From: Hoylesella loescheii
Lineage (GTDB): Bacteria; Bacteroidota; Bacteroidia; Bacteroidales; Bacteroidaceae
Direction: 5' to 3'
Length of the DNA stretch: 64,000 nt
Assembly (NCBI GenBank): GCA_021531755.1
Contig: JADYUK010000002.1
Span: forward strand, 1-64,000
The position numbers and the translations under genes were made by a program. Under the pieces are notes generated by a model, which did not search any database, was not told the origin of the DNA, and saw nothing but the letters and a program-made list of their open reading frames with translations. Each line of letters opens with the position of its first letter. Within the stretch, counting starts at the first letter, position 1. Positions 1 to 8,682 of this stretch are shown in pieces.

Positions 1-228
1 CCTTCGGCCTTCTTCCTCGTCTCTCGGGATAGCCGGAGCAAGCTCCGCTCTCCTCTCGCTCCTTCGTCAGTTGTGCCTTCGGCCTTCTTCCTCGTCTCTC
101 GGGATAGCCGGAGCAAGCTCCGCTCTCCTCTCGTTCGTCTTCGTCAGTTGAGCCTTCGGCCTTCTTCCTCGTCTCTCGGGATAGCCGGAGCAAGCTCCGC
201 TCTCCTCTCGCTCCTTCGTCAGTTGGCC
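1..228. repeat. Tandem repeat array, ~76-bp unit, 3 copies
   Basis: Three direct copies begin at positions 1, 76 and 153 (periods 75 and 77) and the array may continue left of the window. Each unit has a GCCTTCTTCC start, a GGGATAGCC block, the near-palindrome GGAGCAAGCTCC and an end CGTCAGTTG. The last unit runs into the recQ 3' end, so the recQ stop (TGA on the minus strand, 219-221) and its last Asn codon lie inside the repeat end. A related array sits at 36819-37045. Confidence 0.9.
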
Positions 229-2393
229 ATCTCAGACATGAACTTTATGCGCACGAGGCGTATCTCGTCGTCAGAGAAGTCGCCGTCAAACTCATCGACA
301 GCCTTGTCTATGTTGTCCGTGTCAGATGTGAGGAAATAGTCGTATATCTCCTCTACATTCTCCTCGTCGAGCACCTCGTCGATGAAGTAGTCTATATTCA
401 GCTTTGTCCCGCTGTAGACTATTGTCTCCACCTCGGTAAGGAATTCAGAGAAGTCCATCTTCAGCTCGATGGCCAGGTCGTCGAGAGGTATGCGCTTGTC
501 GATGCTCTGTATTATCTTCACTTTCCACATTGACTTCTTCGGTACGGTGCGCACTCTCAGCTCAGCCGGTCTCTCTATCTCGTTCTCCTCACAGTAAGCC
601 TTTATCAGCTGGCAGAAAGATTTCCCGAACTTGCGTGCCTTTCCAGCCCCGACGCCCTGTATCTGCTGCAACTCCTCGATGGTGACAGGATATGTCGTTG
701 CCATCTGCTCGAGCGATGCGTCCATGAAGACCACGTACGGAGGCACATGGTGTTTCTTCGCCACTTTGAGTCTCTCGTCGTGGAGCATCTTCTGCAGGAC
801 GGGGTCGAGAGCCGCTGTCCCCTCGTTCACTTCTGTCTCTCCGAAGTTGTGGAAGTCAGTATCCTTGACGACAGGGAATGGCAGTGGGTCTTTCAGGTAT
901 CTCTTTCCTGCCGCTGTCACCTTCAGCAGTCCGTAGCTCTCAACATCCTTACGTATGAAACCAGCCAGCATGGCGTGGCGTATGACGGGGTTCCAGAGCT
1001 TGTCGTCCATATCCTCTCCTGAGCCGAACTCCTCAAGCGTGTCGTGGTGGTGGGATACGATATCGTCGGTCCCGCGTCCCTTCACGAAGTCTATGACATA
1101 CTGTGTGCGGAAGTTCTCCTTGATGGCGAGTATGGCATTCAGCACTACTACGAGCGCCTCACGTCCCTCAACCTTCTCCTTCGGGTGCAGGCAGTTGTCA
1201 CAGTTCTGGCAGTTATCCTTCTTGTATTCCTCGCCGAAGTAGTGGAGCAGCAGCTTTCTGCGGCATACCGACGACTCGGCGTAGGCTGCTGTCTCCTGCA
1301 GCAGCTGCCGTCCGATGTCCTGCTCTGCCACTGGTTTCCCCTCCATGAACTTCTCCAGCTTCTGCAGGTCCTTGTATGTGTAGAAGGCTATGCATACGCC
1401 CTCGCCTCCGTCGCGTCCTGCGCGCCCGGTCTCCTGGTAGTATCCCTCAAGCGATTTTGGTATGTCATAGTGTATGACGAACCTCACGTCGGGCTTGTCG
1501 ATGCCCATACCGAAGGCTATTGTCGCCACGATGATATCCACCTCCTCCATGAGGAAACGGTCCTGTGTCTCGTTGCGGGTCACAGTGTCCAGTCCGGCGT
1601 GGTATGCCTCCGCGCGTATGTCGTTTGTCTTGAGAATGGCTGTCAGCTCCTCGACCTTCTTCCTCGACAGGCAGTATATTATGCCGCTCTTGCCCTTGTT
1701 CTGGCGTATGAAGCGTATTATCTGCTTGTCTATGTCGTTAGTCTTGGGCCTTACCTCGTAGTAGAGGTTGGGGCGGTTGAATGAGCTGCGGAACTCGCAG
1801 GCGTCTGTTATGCCGAGCGATTTCTTTATGTCCATCCTCACCTTGTCTGTCGCTGTTGCCGTCAGGGCTATCACGGGCGCCTGGCCTATCTCGTTTATTA
1901 TAGGCCTTATGCGGCGGTACTCGGGTCTGAAGTCGTGTCCCCATTCTGAGATGCAGTGTGCCTCGTCGACAGCGTAGAAGGATATCTTCACGTTCGACGA
2001 TTTGAGGAAGTCGACGTTATCATCCTTCGTCAGCGACTCTGGTGCGACATAGAGGAGCTTTGTCCTTCCGGCTATGACATCGCGTTTCACCTGGTCTATG
2101 GCGCCCTTGTTGAGCGACGAGTTGAGGTAGTGGGCCAGTCCTGTCTCCTCCGTTATGCCGTTTATGACATCAACCTGGTTCTTCATGAGTGCGATAAGGG
2201 GTGATATCACTATTGCCATGCCATCCATGATGAGCGCCGGGAGCTGGTAGCAGAGGCTCTTGCCTCCTCCCGTGGGCATCAGCACGAATATGTCATTGCC
2301 GTCCATGAGAGAGCGTATGACACGCTCCTGATCCCCTTTGAACTTGTCGAATCCAAAGTACTGTTTCAGTTTTTCTGTCAGGTTGATATCCAT
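219..2393 (-). CDS. recQ: ATP-dependent DNA helicase RecQ
   Basis: A 3'-5' helicase for recombination and replication-fork repair. The reading frame is open up to 2459, but the ATG at 2393 (MDINLTEKLKQYFGF) begins at the conserved N-terminus, giving about 724 residues; the 22 upstream residues are Gln/Pro-rich and unlike the family. Visible in order are Walker A (PTGGGKS), the DEAH box in AVDEAHCISEWGHDFRP, helicase motif VI with GRAGRDG, the four-cysteine zinc site (CRRKLLLHYF then CQNCDNC), a winged-helix region and an HRDC domain (IQGVGAGKARKFG). About 100 further residues follow HRDC, as in other Bacteroidetes RecQ proteins. It is the last gene of clpP-clpX-recQ. Its stop codon is part of the flanking tandem repeat. 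Confidence 0.96.
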   Translation of the reverse strand: MDINLTEKLKQYFGFDKFKGDQERVIRSLMDGNDIFVLMPTGGGKSLCYQLPALIMDGMAIVISPLIALMKNQVDVINGITEETGLAHYLNSSLNKGAIDQVKRDVIAGRTKLLYVAPESLTKDDNVDFLKSSNVKISFYAVDEAHCISEWGHDFRPEYRRIRPIINEIGQAPVIALTATATDKVRMDIKKSLGITDACEFRSSFNRPNLYYEVRPKTNDIDKQIIRFIRQNKGKSGIIYCLSRKKVEELTAILKTNDIRAEAYHAGLDTVTRNETQDRFLMEEVDIIVATIAFGMGIDKPDVRFVIHYDIPKSLEGYYQETGRAGRDGGEGVCIAFYTYKDLQKLEKFMEGKPVAEQDIGRQLLQETAAYAESSVCRRKLLLHYFGEEYKKDNCQNCDNCLHPKEKVEGREALVVVLNAILAIKENFRTQYVIDFVKGRGTDDIVSHHHDTLEEFGSGEDMDDKLWNPVIRHAMLAGFIRKDVESYGLLKVTAAGKRYLKDPLPFPVVKDTDFHNFGETEVNEGTAALDPVLQKMLHDERLKVAKKHHVPPYVVFMDASLEQMATTYPVTIEELQQIQGVGAGKARKFGKSFCQLIKAYCEENEIERPAELRVRTVPKKSMWKVKIIQSIDKRIPLDDLAIELKMDFSEFLTEVETIVYSGTKLNIDYFIDEVLDEENVEEIYDYFLTSDTDNIDKAVDEFDGDFSDDEIRLVRIKFMSEMAN

Positions 2394-2545
2394 AGCTGTT
2401 TGGGTTGGGTGGGGTTGGTTGGTTTGTTCTCCTTCCGGGGATGGCTGTAGGGCTGTCAACTATTGCATTGCGATGTGGGCTTTTCCCCTGCAGCCATCGC
2501 CATTTGTCTCCGTTTTCCGGGCAGACGCTCTTATGGGGTGTTCTC

Positions 2546-3790
2546 TCAGAAGTGTGCCTTCTCTATCTGCTTTTTGGCATAGTCGAGAGTCACGTTGAAT
2601 GTCTTTGTGCGCTTTGAGGGCAGCTCGAACATGGCATCGTTCATGACAGCCTCGACGATAGAGCGCAGTCCGCGTGCGCCGAGCTTGTACTCGACAGCCT
2701 TGTCGACGATATACTCGAGGGCCTCTTCGCTGAACAGGAGGTTCACACCGTCCATCTTCATCAGTTTCTCGTACTGCTTCACGATAGAGTTCTTCGGCTC
2801 TATGAGGATGCGGCGCAGTGCGGGGCGGTCGAGTGGGTGGAGGAATGTCAGCACCGGGAGGCGCCCGATAATCTCCGGTATTAGTCCGAATGACTTCAGG
2901 TCTTGTGGGACGATATACTGCATGATGTCCTCGCGGTCGATGTTCTTGTTGTTCTCGACAGAGTTGAAGCCTACGACATGTGTGTTCAGCCGTTGCGCTA
3001 TCTTCCTCTCTATGCCGTCGAACGCTCCGCCGCAGACAAAGAGTATGTTGCGTGTGTCGACGTGTATATAGTCCTGGTCGGGGTGTTTTCGCCCGCCTTT
3101 TGGTGGGACATTGACTGTTGTTCCCTCAAGCAGTTTCAGCAGTCCCTGCTGCACGCCCTCGCCCGACACGTCGCGTGTGATGCTCGGGTTGTCGCTCTTG
3201 CGTGCTATCTTGTCTATCTCGTCGATGAAGACTATTCCCCTCTGTGCTGCCTCAAGGTTATAGTCGGCCACCTGCAGCAGGCGTGAGAGGATGCTCTCGA
3301 CATCCTCACCGACATATCCCGCCTCAGTGAACACTGTCGCGTCGACTATCGTGAAGGGCACATTAAGCAGCTTTGCTATCGTGCGTGCGAGGAGAGTCTT
3401 GCCTGTTCCGGTAGAGCCTACCATGATGACGTTTGACTTCTCTATCTCCACTCCGTCGTCTGTGGCAGGCTGTTGCAGCCTTTTGTAATGGTTGTAGACA
3501 GCGACGGCGAGGAATCGTTTTGCCTCGTCCTGCCCTATGACATACTGGTCGAGATGTTTCTTTATCTCAAGAGGCTTGGGCACCTTCTTCATCTCGAATG
3601 GCTTGTCTGTGACACTGTTGTTGGCTTTCGCTGCCAGGTCGTCGGATGTCAAGCCCATTGTCTCGTCAAGTATCTTGTATGCCTGGCGCACACAGTCAGA
3701 GCATATATATCCGTCCATGCCCGTCAGGAGCACCGGTACTTCCTCGTCTGTCCTACCGCAGAAGCTGCAGCGGTTCTTTTTCTTTACCAT
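2546..3790 (-). CDS. clpX: ClpX, ATPase and unfoldase subunit of the ClpXP protease
   Basis: A AAA+ hexamer that recognises, unfolds and feeds substrates into ClpP in the cytoplasm. The 414 residues match the family length. The N-terminal C4 zinc-binding domain is visible (CSFCGRT and CSDCVRQ, residues about 8-36). It is followed by Walker A GSTGTGKT, the GYVGEDVE pore loop, Walker [13 protein letters not shown] and a C-terminal small domain with KLGARGLR. It lies 180 bp downstream of clpP and 152 bp upstream of recQ on the same strand, consistent with one transcription unit. No unusual residue was seen in the catalytic motifs. Confidence 0.98.
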   Translation of the reverse strand: MVKKKNRCSFCGRTDEEVPVLLTGMDGYICSDCVRQAYKILDETMGLTSDDLAAKANNSVTDKPFEMKKVPKPLEIKKHLDQYVIGQDEAKRFLAVAVYNHYKRLQQPATDDGVEIEKSNVIMVGSTGTGKTLLARTIAKLLNVPFTIVDATVFTEAGYVGEDVESILSRLLQVADYNLEAAQRGIVFIDEIDKIARKSDNPSITRDVSGEGVQQGLLKLLEGTTVNVPPKGGRKHPDQDYIHVDTRNILFVCGGAFDGIERKIAQRLNTHVVGFNSVENNKNIDREDIMQYIVPQDLKSFGLIPEIIGRLPVLTFLHPLDRPALRRILIEPKNSIVKQYEKLMKMDGVNLLFSEEALEYIVDKAVEYKLGARGLRSIVEAVMNDAMFELPSKRTKTFNVTLDYAKKQIEKAHF

Positions 3791-3970
3791 TTATTCTTCT
3801 TTCTTTCGTCTTCTTTTGGTTGTTGCCTGTCTTTCCAATTGGTGCCAGGCGTTCTGTCGCCTTGTCGCCCTTGTGCGCCTCACATCATATGCAGGCGGTG
3901 CAAGGGTTGGGTGGATGTTCTGCACGCCTGCCTATTATATATTAATGTGTGGCAGGGTCTCCGGCACCTC

Positions 3971-4660
3971 TCATTTCTTCTCGTAGACTGTGTCTATCAT
4001 GCCATACTCCTTTGCCTCGGCTGCTGTCATCCAGTAGTTGCGGTCAGCGTCGGCCCATACCTTGTCAAAGTCGGTGTGTGAGTGGCGTGCTATGATGTCG
4101 TAGAGCTCCTTCTTGAACTTCATTATCTCGCGGGCCTCTATCTCTATATCCGACGCCTGTCCCTGCACTCCGCCGAGCGGCTGGTGAATCATCACGCGGC
4201 TGTGGGGTAGGGCGGAGCGTTTCCCCTCCTGTCCTGCCACGAGGAGCACGGCGCCCATAGAGGCTGCCATGCCTGTGCATATCGTGGCCACGTCAGACTG
4301 TATGAACTGCATCGTGTCGTAAATCCCGAGGCCTGCTGTCACGCTTCCGCCTGGCGAGTTGATGTATATGGAGATATCCTTGCCAGGGTCGCACGAGTCG
4401 AGGTATAGCAGCTGTGCCTGCAGCGTGTTGGCTGTATAGTCGTCAATCTGTGTCCCGAGGAATATGATGCGGTCCATCATGAGGCGTGAGAATACGTCCA
4501 TCTGTGTCACATTGAGCTGTCGCTCCTCAAGGATATAGGGGTTGAGGTATTGGCTTTGAAGATTGAAAGCCGCACGGCTCTGATAGCGCATGACATCGTC
4601 GAGGGCCATGCCGTTCATGCCCAGATGTCCTGTTGCGAATTTTCTGAAATCGTTGTTCAT
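3971..4660 (-). CDS. clpP: ClpP, ATP-dependent Clp protease proteolytic subunit
   Basis: A serine peptidase that forms the ClpXP degradation chamber. At 229 residues it has a slightly long N-terminus. The catalytic Ser sits in GMAASMGAVLL, the His in RVMIHQPLGG and the Asp in WADADRNYWM. It is the first gene of clpP-clpX-recQ. In many Bacteroidales genomes tig (trigger factor) lies directly upstream; here more than 1.3 kb of repeat-rich non-coding DNA lies there instead. A -7 element on the minus strand at 5128-5135 would give a leader of about 460 nt that includes the 44-bp repeat array. Confidence 0.97.
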   Translation of the reverse strand: MNNDFRKFATGHLGMNGMALDDVMRYQSRAAFNLQSQYLNPYILEERQLNVTQMDVFSRLMMDRIIFLGTQIDDYTANTLQAQLLYLDSCDPGKDISIYINSPGGSVTAGLGIYDTMQFIQSDVATICTGMAASMGAVLLVAGQEGKRSALPHSRVMIHQPLGGVQGQASDIEIEAREIMKFKKELYDIIARHSHTDFDKVWADADRNYWMTAAEAKEYGMIDTVYEKK

Positions 4661-4707
4661 ATATTGTTTTACTGTTTTTCCTTTATGGTGTCAGTTGTTG
4701 TCCAGCA

Positions 4708-5057
4708 GCTCCTCCCGGAGGCTCAGCGTCCCCTCTTGTTCTGCTCAGCAGCTTCTCTTGGTGGCTCAGCTGTTCCCTATTGTTATGCTCAGCAGCTTCT
4801 CTTGGTGGCTCAGCTGTTCCCTATTGTTATGCTCGGCTGCTTCTCTTGGTGGCTCAGCGTCGCCTATTGTTATGCTCGGCTGCTTCTCTTGGTGGCTCAG
4901 CTGTTCCCTATTGTTATGCTCAGCTGCTTCTCTTGGTGGTTCAGCTGTTCCCTCTTGTTATTCTCGGCTGCTTCTCTTAGTGGCTTAGCTGTTCCCTATT
5001 GTTATGCTCGGCTGCCTCTTATGGTGGCTAAGTTGTTCCTCCCGTTATGCTTGGCGG
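4708..5057. repeat. 44-bp tandem repeat array upstream of clpP, about 8 copies
   Basis: Imperfect direct copies have GCTTCT starts at 4751, 4795, 4839, 4882, 4926, 4970 and 5014, preceded by a diverged copy from 4708. Nearly all spacings are 44 bp (one is 43). Outer copies are more diverged than inner ones. Because 44 is not a multiple of three, the reading frame shifts with each unit, so the apparent open frames here are not genes. The array lies in the predicted clpP leader. Confidence 0.93.
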
Positions 5058-5127
5058 CTGGTAGCCTCACCCACATATAGAAGAAAAGAGGTGGTTTCTT
5101 GATGTCGTGCATCATGCAATGTACGTA

Positions 5128-5135
5128 CAAAGTTA
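5128..5135 (-). promoter_or_regulatory. Possible -7 element for clpP-clpX-recQ
   Basis: Read on the minus strand this is TAACTTTG, an exact match to the Bacteroidetes -7 consensus TAnnTTTG, in an AT-rich stretch. No good TTTG was found 19-20 nt further upstream, so the assignment is tentative. Confidence 0.4.
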
Positions 5136-5263
5136 CATAATTTTCCGTAATTATTCACTTTGGCGAATGAATTTTTTTGCTAAAAATATTTAATTCTTTT
5201 GTTTCTCTTGCTGTCCCTGTGCTTTTAGTATGAGAGTCCAGGATATTATCCTTATATAATATG

Positions 5264-5330
5264 CCCCTCTATTCAGTATATACTATACCCCTCTATTCAG
5301 CAGATACTATACCCCTCTATTCAGCCATTC
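5264..5330. repeat. 24-bp tandem repeat, 3 copies
   Basis: CCCCTCTATTCAG recurs at 5264, 5288 and 5312, an exact 24-bp spacing, with ATACTATA between copies. It lies directly before the pyrimidine-rich block. Confidence 0.85.
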
Positions 5331-5591
5331 CTCCCTACGCCTCCCCATTCAGTCTTATTCCGTTTTTCCTTCCCCCGCCCCTCTTTCTCCAGCCCTCCTT
5401 CTCCTACCCTCCTTTTCCCGCTAGTCCGTCACCTCCCTGTCCGCCCCTCCGCCATCCCCTCGGTCCCCCGTTCAGTGGGCGTCAGCCCTCTGCTTTCCCC
5501 CTCCGTCCCTCGTTCCCGTTCCCTCCATCCGCATCATGATAATATGTAGGGAAATAAACATCATACTATCATAAGCGTGAAATAACAATGT

Positions 5592-5679
5592 AAAGACACA
5601 GTAATTACAATATAAAGACTAAGTAACTACATAGTAAAGACTGAGTAACTACAACACAAAGACACAGTAATCATACCAT
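5592..5679. repeat. 22-bp tandem repeat, 4 copies (GTAATTAC family, locus 1)
   Basis: AAAGAC starts occur at 5592, 5614, 5636 and 5658, exactly 22 bp apart. The core GTAATTAC is a perfect palindrome in the first copy and degrades to GTAACTAC and GTAATCAT in later ones. The same unit family recurs at 52217-52304. Confidence 0.9.
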
Positions 5680-5988
5680 TATTTTCACTTCCTGGCATCA
5701 TAACACGCTGCCTATGGTCACGTCCCCCATAACCCTTGCCGTCATCTCTGCCCGCCTGCCCGCCCATACCACAGCATCACCGGCATACCATGATCATCAG
5801 CCCGCCGAAGGCTTCTCATGCGGCAGAAACCATGTCTCCTGCTGCCCCCAAGAACCTGCCGGCTGCATCATGCTGCGCCATAAACCACACCATGGCATAT
5901 ACCCACCCCTGCCCACGATTCTAAGCCATAAGGGCGGGGACTGGCACAGATTTTATCTGAAAGAGGCTTCTATGTCAGGAAAAATCCC

Positions 5989-5996
5989 TACCTTTG
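5989..5996 (+). promoter_or_regulatory. Possible -7 element for the nitrilase gene
   Basis: TACCTTTG matches TAnnTTTG and lies 22 nt before the ATG at 6018. There is no clear TTTG at the expected -33 position. Confidence 0.4.
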
Positions 5997-6017
5997 TCCC
6001 GAATAATATCCACAGCC

Positions 6018-6803
6018 ATGACAATAGCCATCATACAGACAGCTCCAGTATGGGGCGATATAGCCCACAACCACCTCCAGGCAGAGCGTATGATACTCTC
6101 TGCCCCACAAGCCGACCTCTATGTCCTGCCCGAGATGTGGGCCACGGGGTTCTGGACATCACCTGACGATGTGGCTGAGCATATCACCGCGTCACCAACC
6201 TTGGCATGGATGAGAGAGATGGCCGCCAGGCGCGACGCTGCAATAGCGGGGTCAGTGGCCATTCGAGCGGCCGACGAGACATACCGCAACAGGATGTTCT
6301 TCGTGTGCCCCGACGGGACCTTTGACCATTATGACAAGCGCCACCTCTTCTCGTACGGCGGAGAGGACAGGCGGTACACCGCCGGAGGCAGACGCAAGGT
6401 GGTAGAGTGGAGAGGCGTTAGATTCCTCCTGCAGATATGCTATGACCTCCGCTTCCCCGTCTTCTCGCGCAACGACTCAGACTATGATGTCGCGCTGTAT
6501 GTCGCCTCGTGGCCAGAGAGCCGTATAGATGTCTGGCGCACTCTCCTCAAGGCGAGGGCGATAGAGAACCAGTGCTACGCCGTCGGAGTAAACCGCTGTG
6601 GCGACGACCCCGTGGCCCACTATTGCGGCGCGACCATGGCCTTCGACGCCTATGGCAATGTCGTGGCGTCGTGTGAGGACAATACGGAGAGCGTCGGGGT
6701 CATGACAGTCGACATGGAGAGACTCACGCGGTTCAGGGAACGCTTCCCCGTGCTCGCCGATGCTGACCATATCATCACAGAAGACAACACGCCATGGAGA
6801 TAG
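6018..6803 (+). CDS. Carbon-nitrogen hydrolase, omega-amidase (YafV/Nit2-like)
   Basis: A nitrilase-superfamily amidase of about 261 residues. Relatives of the YafV/Nit2 type hydrolyse alpha-ketoglutaramate or alpha-ketosuccinamate in the cytoplasm, as metabolite repair. The Glu-Lys-Cys triad is visible: Glu in VLPEMWATGFW, Lys in YDKRHLFSYGGE and Cys in LQICYDLRFPVFSRN. The closing motif order follows YafV closely. The ATG at 6018 (MTIAIIQTAPVWGD) was preferred to the frame opening at 5994, because nitrilases begin with this beta-strand and a -7 element overlaps the earlier start. The 3' end overlaps the next gene by 10 nt, suggesting translational coupling. Confidence 0.88.
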   Translation: MTIAIIQTAPVWGDIAHNHLQAERMILSAPQADLYVLPEMWATGFWTSPDDVAEHITASPTLAWMREMAARRDAAIAGSVAIRAADETYRNRMFFVCPDGTFDHYDKRHLFSYGGEDRRYTAGGRRKVVEWRGVRFLLQICYDLRFPVFSRNDSDYDVALYVASWPESRIDVWRTLLKARAIENQCYAVGVNRCGDDPVAHYCGATMAFDAYGNVVASCEDNTESVGVMTVDMERLTRFRERFPVLADADHIITEDNTPWR

Positions 6804-7543
6804 AGAAGACAGAACGCAAGATACAGCGGATGTTCAGCCGCGCATGCTCAGAGTATTCACTGCTTGAGGATGGTGACCGTGTGCTCGTCGCGTTGTCAGG
6901 AGGCAAGGACTCGCTCGAGCTTGTGCGCCTCATGGCGAGGCAGCAGCATATACTGAAACCGCGCATAACAGTCGAGGCGGCACATGTCGTCATGGACAAC
7001 ATACCATACGAGACCGACCTCAGGTTCATAACGTCGTTCTGCGAGCGGCAGGGCGTCCGCCTTAACGTCATACACACATCGTTCGACGAGGAGAGACCCG
7101 ACACGAACGCGAGGAAGCGCAAGACAAGATGCTTCCTGTGCTCCTGGCAGAGACGCAAGTCGCTCTTCACATACGCCGAGGAGAACGGATTCACGAAGGT
7201 GGCGTTAGGCCACCACCAGGACGACATACTCGTCACGATGCTCATGAACATGACATTCGAGGGCTCCATGTCGACAATACGCCCCATGATGAGGATGGAG
7301 CACTACCCCATAGCCGTCATACGCCCCCTGTGCCTCGTGCCAGAGAGGCTCATAGCCACTGTCGCTGAGGGACTTGGATTTGAGCGGCAGAAGACACCAT
7401 GCCCGTACGAGGAGGTCACCATGAGACAGCGCATGACAGAGGTCTTCAGGACTCTCGAGAACCTTAACCCCGAGGCACGATACAGCATGTGGAGGGCTAT
7501 GGAGCGGATGAGGGGAGAGGCTGGGACGGCAGAGAACACCTGA
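6794..7543 (+). CDS. PP-loop ATPase, TtcA/TilS-like tRNA-modifying protein
   Basis: 249 residues with the PP-loop SGGKDSLELVR near residues 36-46, a CFLCSWQRR cysteine pair and GHHQDD, followed by a third conserved cysteine in KTPCPYEE. This is the layout of the TtcA group, which adenylates C32 of tRNA before thiolation and uses an Fe-S cluster on such cysteines. That it makes 2-thiocytidine is inferred; other TtcA-like proteins have different tRNA targets. It overlaps the nitrilase by 10 nt and is followed 61 bp later by the glycosyltransferase gene. Confidence 0.8.
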   Translation: MEIEKTERKIQRMFSRACSEYSLLEDGDRVLVALSGGKDSLELVRLMARQQHILKPRITVEAAHVVMDNIPYETDLRFITSFCERQGVRLNVIHTSFDEERPDTNARKRKTRCFLCSWQRRKSLFTYAEENGFTKVALGHHQDDILVTMLMNMTFEGSMSTIRPMMRMEHYPIAVIRPLCLVPERLIATVAEGLGFERQKTPCPYEEVTMRQRMTEVFRTLENLNPEARYSMWRAMERMRGEAGTAENT

Positions 7544-7604
7544 ATCGCTTAGCGTGGCTGCCATGACAGCATACAGACGATAACTGAAAACCATACATGA
7601 GACT

Positions 7605-8378
7605 ATGACCATAACCATCATCACATGCACATACAACGCCGCCGGAGTGCTGAGGCCAACACTCGACAGCGTCATCAGCCAGACATACGGGAAAATAGAG
7701 CATATCATCATCGACGGCAACAGCACAGACAACACCGTCAGCATGGCGGGCCAGTATATGGAGGAGAGCCGGCAGAGAAATACAGGCCACACCGTGAGAA
7801 TAGTCAGCGAGCCCGACAAGGGGCTCTATGACGCCATGAACAAAGGGCTCGCCATGGCCAGCGGGACATACCTCTGCTTCCTCAACGCAGGCGACACCCT
7901 GGCATGCGCGGACACCATAAAGCACATAGCCGGCAGCGCCATGCAGGCCACAAAGCCATATAGCGTCATATACGGCGAGACGGATGTCGTCGACAGCGGC
8001 GGCAGATTCATCAGGCACAGAAGGCTCCGTGTGCCCGAGAGGCTCACATGGCGGTCATTCAGGCATGGCATGCTCGTATGCCACCAGGCGTTCTATGCCA
8101 ACACAGAGATAGCGCGGCAGACACCCTACGACCTCAGATACCGCATCTCGGCCGATGTTGACTGGTGCATAAGGATTATGCGTGAGGGGGAGAGACGTGG
8201 CATGCAGACACACAACATGGAGAGAGTCGTGTGCCATTATCTCGCAGGAGGAATGAGCATAAAGAACCACAGGGCGTCGCTCCTCGACCGTTTCAATATC
8301 ATGAGAAGACACTATGGCACACCCGATACAATCATGATGCACGCATGGTTCGTCCTGAGAGGTGTCCTGAAGAGATAA
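7605..8378 (+). CDS. Glycosyltransferase, family 2 (GT-A fold)
   Basis: 257 residues. The N-terminus MTITIITCTYNAAGVL and the HIIIDGNSTDNT stretch are the nucleotide-sugar-binding part of a GT2 enzyme. EPDKGLYDAMNKGL and LNAGD follow in the positions seen in WcaA-like transferases. It has no signal peptide or membrane segment, so it probably acts at the cytoplasmic face on a lipid-linked or surface polysaccharide. Donor and acceptor cannot be told. It is a lone transferase without a polysaccharide cluster nearby. The ATG at 7605 is fixed because upstream in-frame starts are closed by stops. Confidence 0.86.
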   Translation: MTITIITCTYNAAGVLRPTLDSVISQTYGKIEHIIIDGNSTDNTVSMAGQYMEESRQRNTGHTVRIVSEPDKGLYDAMNKGLAMASGTYLCFLNAGDTLACADTIKHIAGSAMQATKPYSVIYGETDVVDSGGRFIRHRRLRVPERLTWRSFRHGMLVCHQAFYANTEIARQTPYDLRYRISADVDWCIRIMREGERRGMQTHNMERVVCHYLAGGMSIKNHRASLLDRFNIMRRHYGTPDTIMMHAWFVLRGVLKR

Positions 8379-8413
8379 TCGGCAGGGAGAATGAAAAATT
8401 AATGCCGTTCCTT

Positions 8414-8444
8414 TTTGCAACTTGGAATTTATTTTGTATCTTTG
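8414..8444 (+). promoter_or_regulatory. Promoter of the first pectin-locus gene
   Basis: TTTG (8414-8417), a 19-nt spacer and TATCTTTG (8437-8444) form a full Bacteroidetes promoter. Transcription would begin near 8450, giving a leader of about 230 nt. That leader starts with a small hairpin, CCCCAAG paired with CTTGCGGGG (about 8445-8467). The rest of 8468-8682 shows no other feature. Confidence 0.75.
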
Positions 8445-8682
8445 CCCCAAGAATTATCCTTGCGGGGATTCATGACCCCATTCCCATGTCCCTGATGTCT
8501 TGTCTTTATGGCCGTCTGCCGCATCCTCCCGGGTTATGGTGGACGATGACATGCCCATGATAGCGGTATGGATAGAAGATGACGGACATGACGGCGGGAT
8601 GAGAGTGCCCCGCACATTATATTAACCTAACCGGAGGCTGATGCCAGCCACCGCCTTAAATCAAGCTATACACATAAGCATC

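Larger units (their letters stand above)
4661..6017. other. Gene-free region of 1.36 kb between clpP and the nitrilase
   Basis: No credible gene was found. From left to right it holds the 44-bp array, an AT-rich block (about 5100-5260) with the candidate clpP promoter, a 24-bp array, a pyrimidine-rich plus strand (about 5335-5530), a 22-bp array, and a C/A-rich stretch up to the nitrilase promoter. Open frames at 5261-5539 and 5714-6166 are low-complexity and resemble no protein family. Confidence 0.8.

Noticed and set aside
1044..1784. 246-codon plus-strand frame inside recQ
   Set aside because: It is a reverse-strand shadow of recQ, with hydrophobic V/L-rich text typical of such shadows.
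4550..5080. Open frames of SLGG-type repeats over the 44-bp array
   Set aside because: The frame rotates with each 44-bp unit, and part overlaps clpP on the other strand.
5592..5679. CRISPR array or plasmid-type iterons
   Set aside because: The 22-bp units are directly joined without spacers, no cas or rep gene is near, and no DnaA boxes or origin features were seen.
5714..6166. 150-codon open frame before the nitrilase
   Set aside because: Low-complexity, Pro/His-rich product; overlaps the nitrilase start in another frame and its -7 element.
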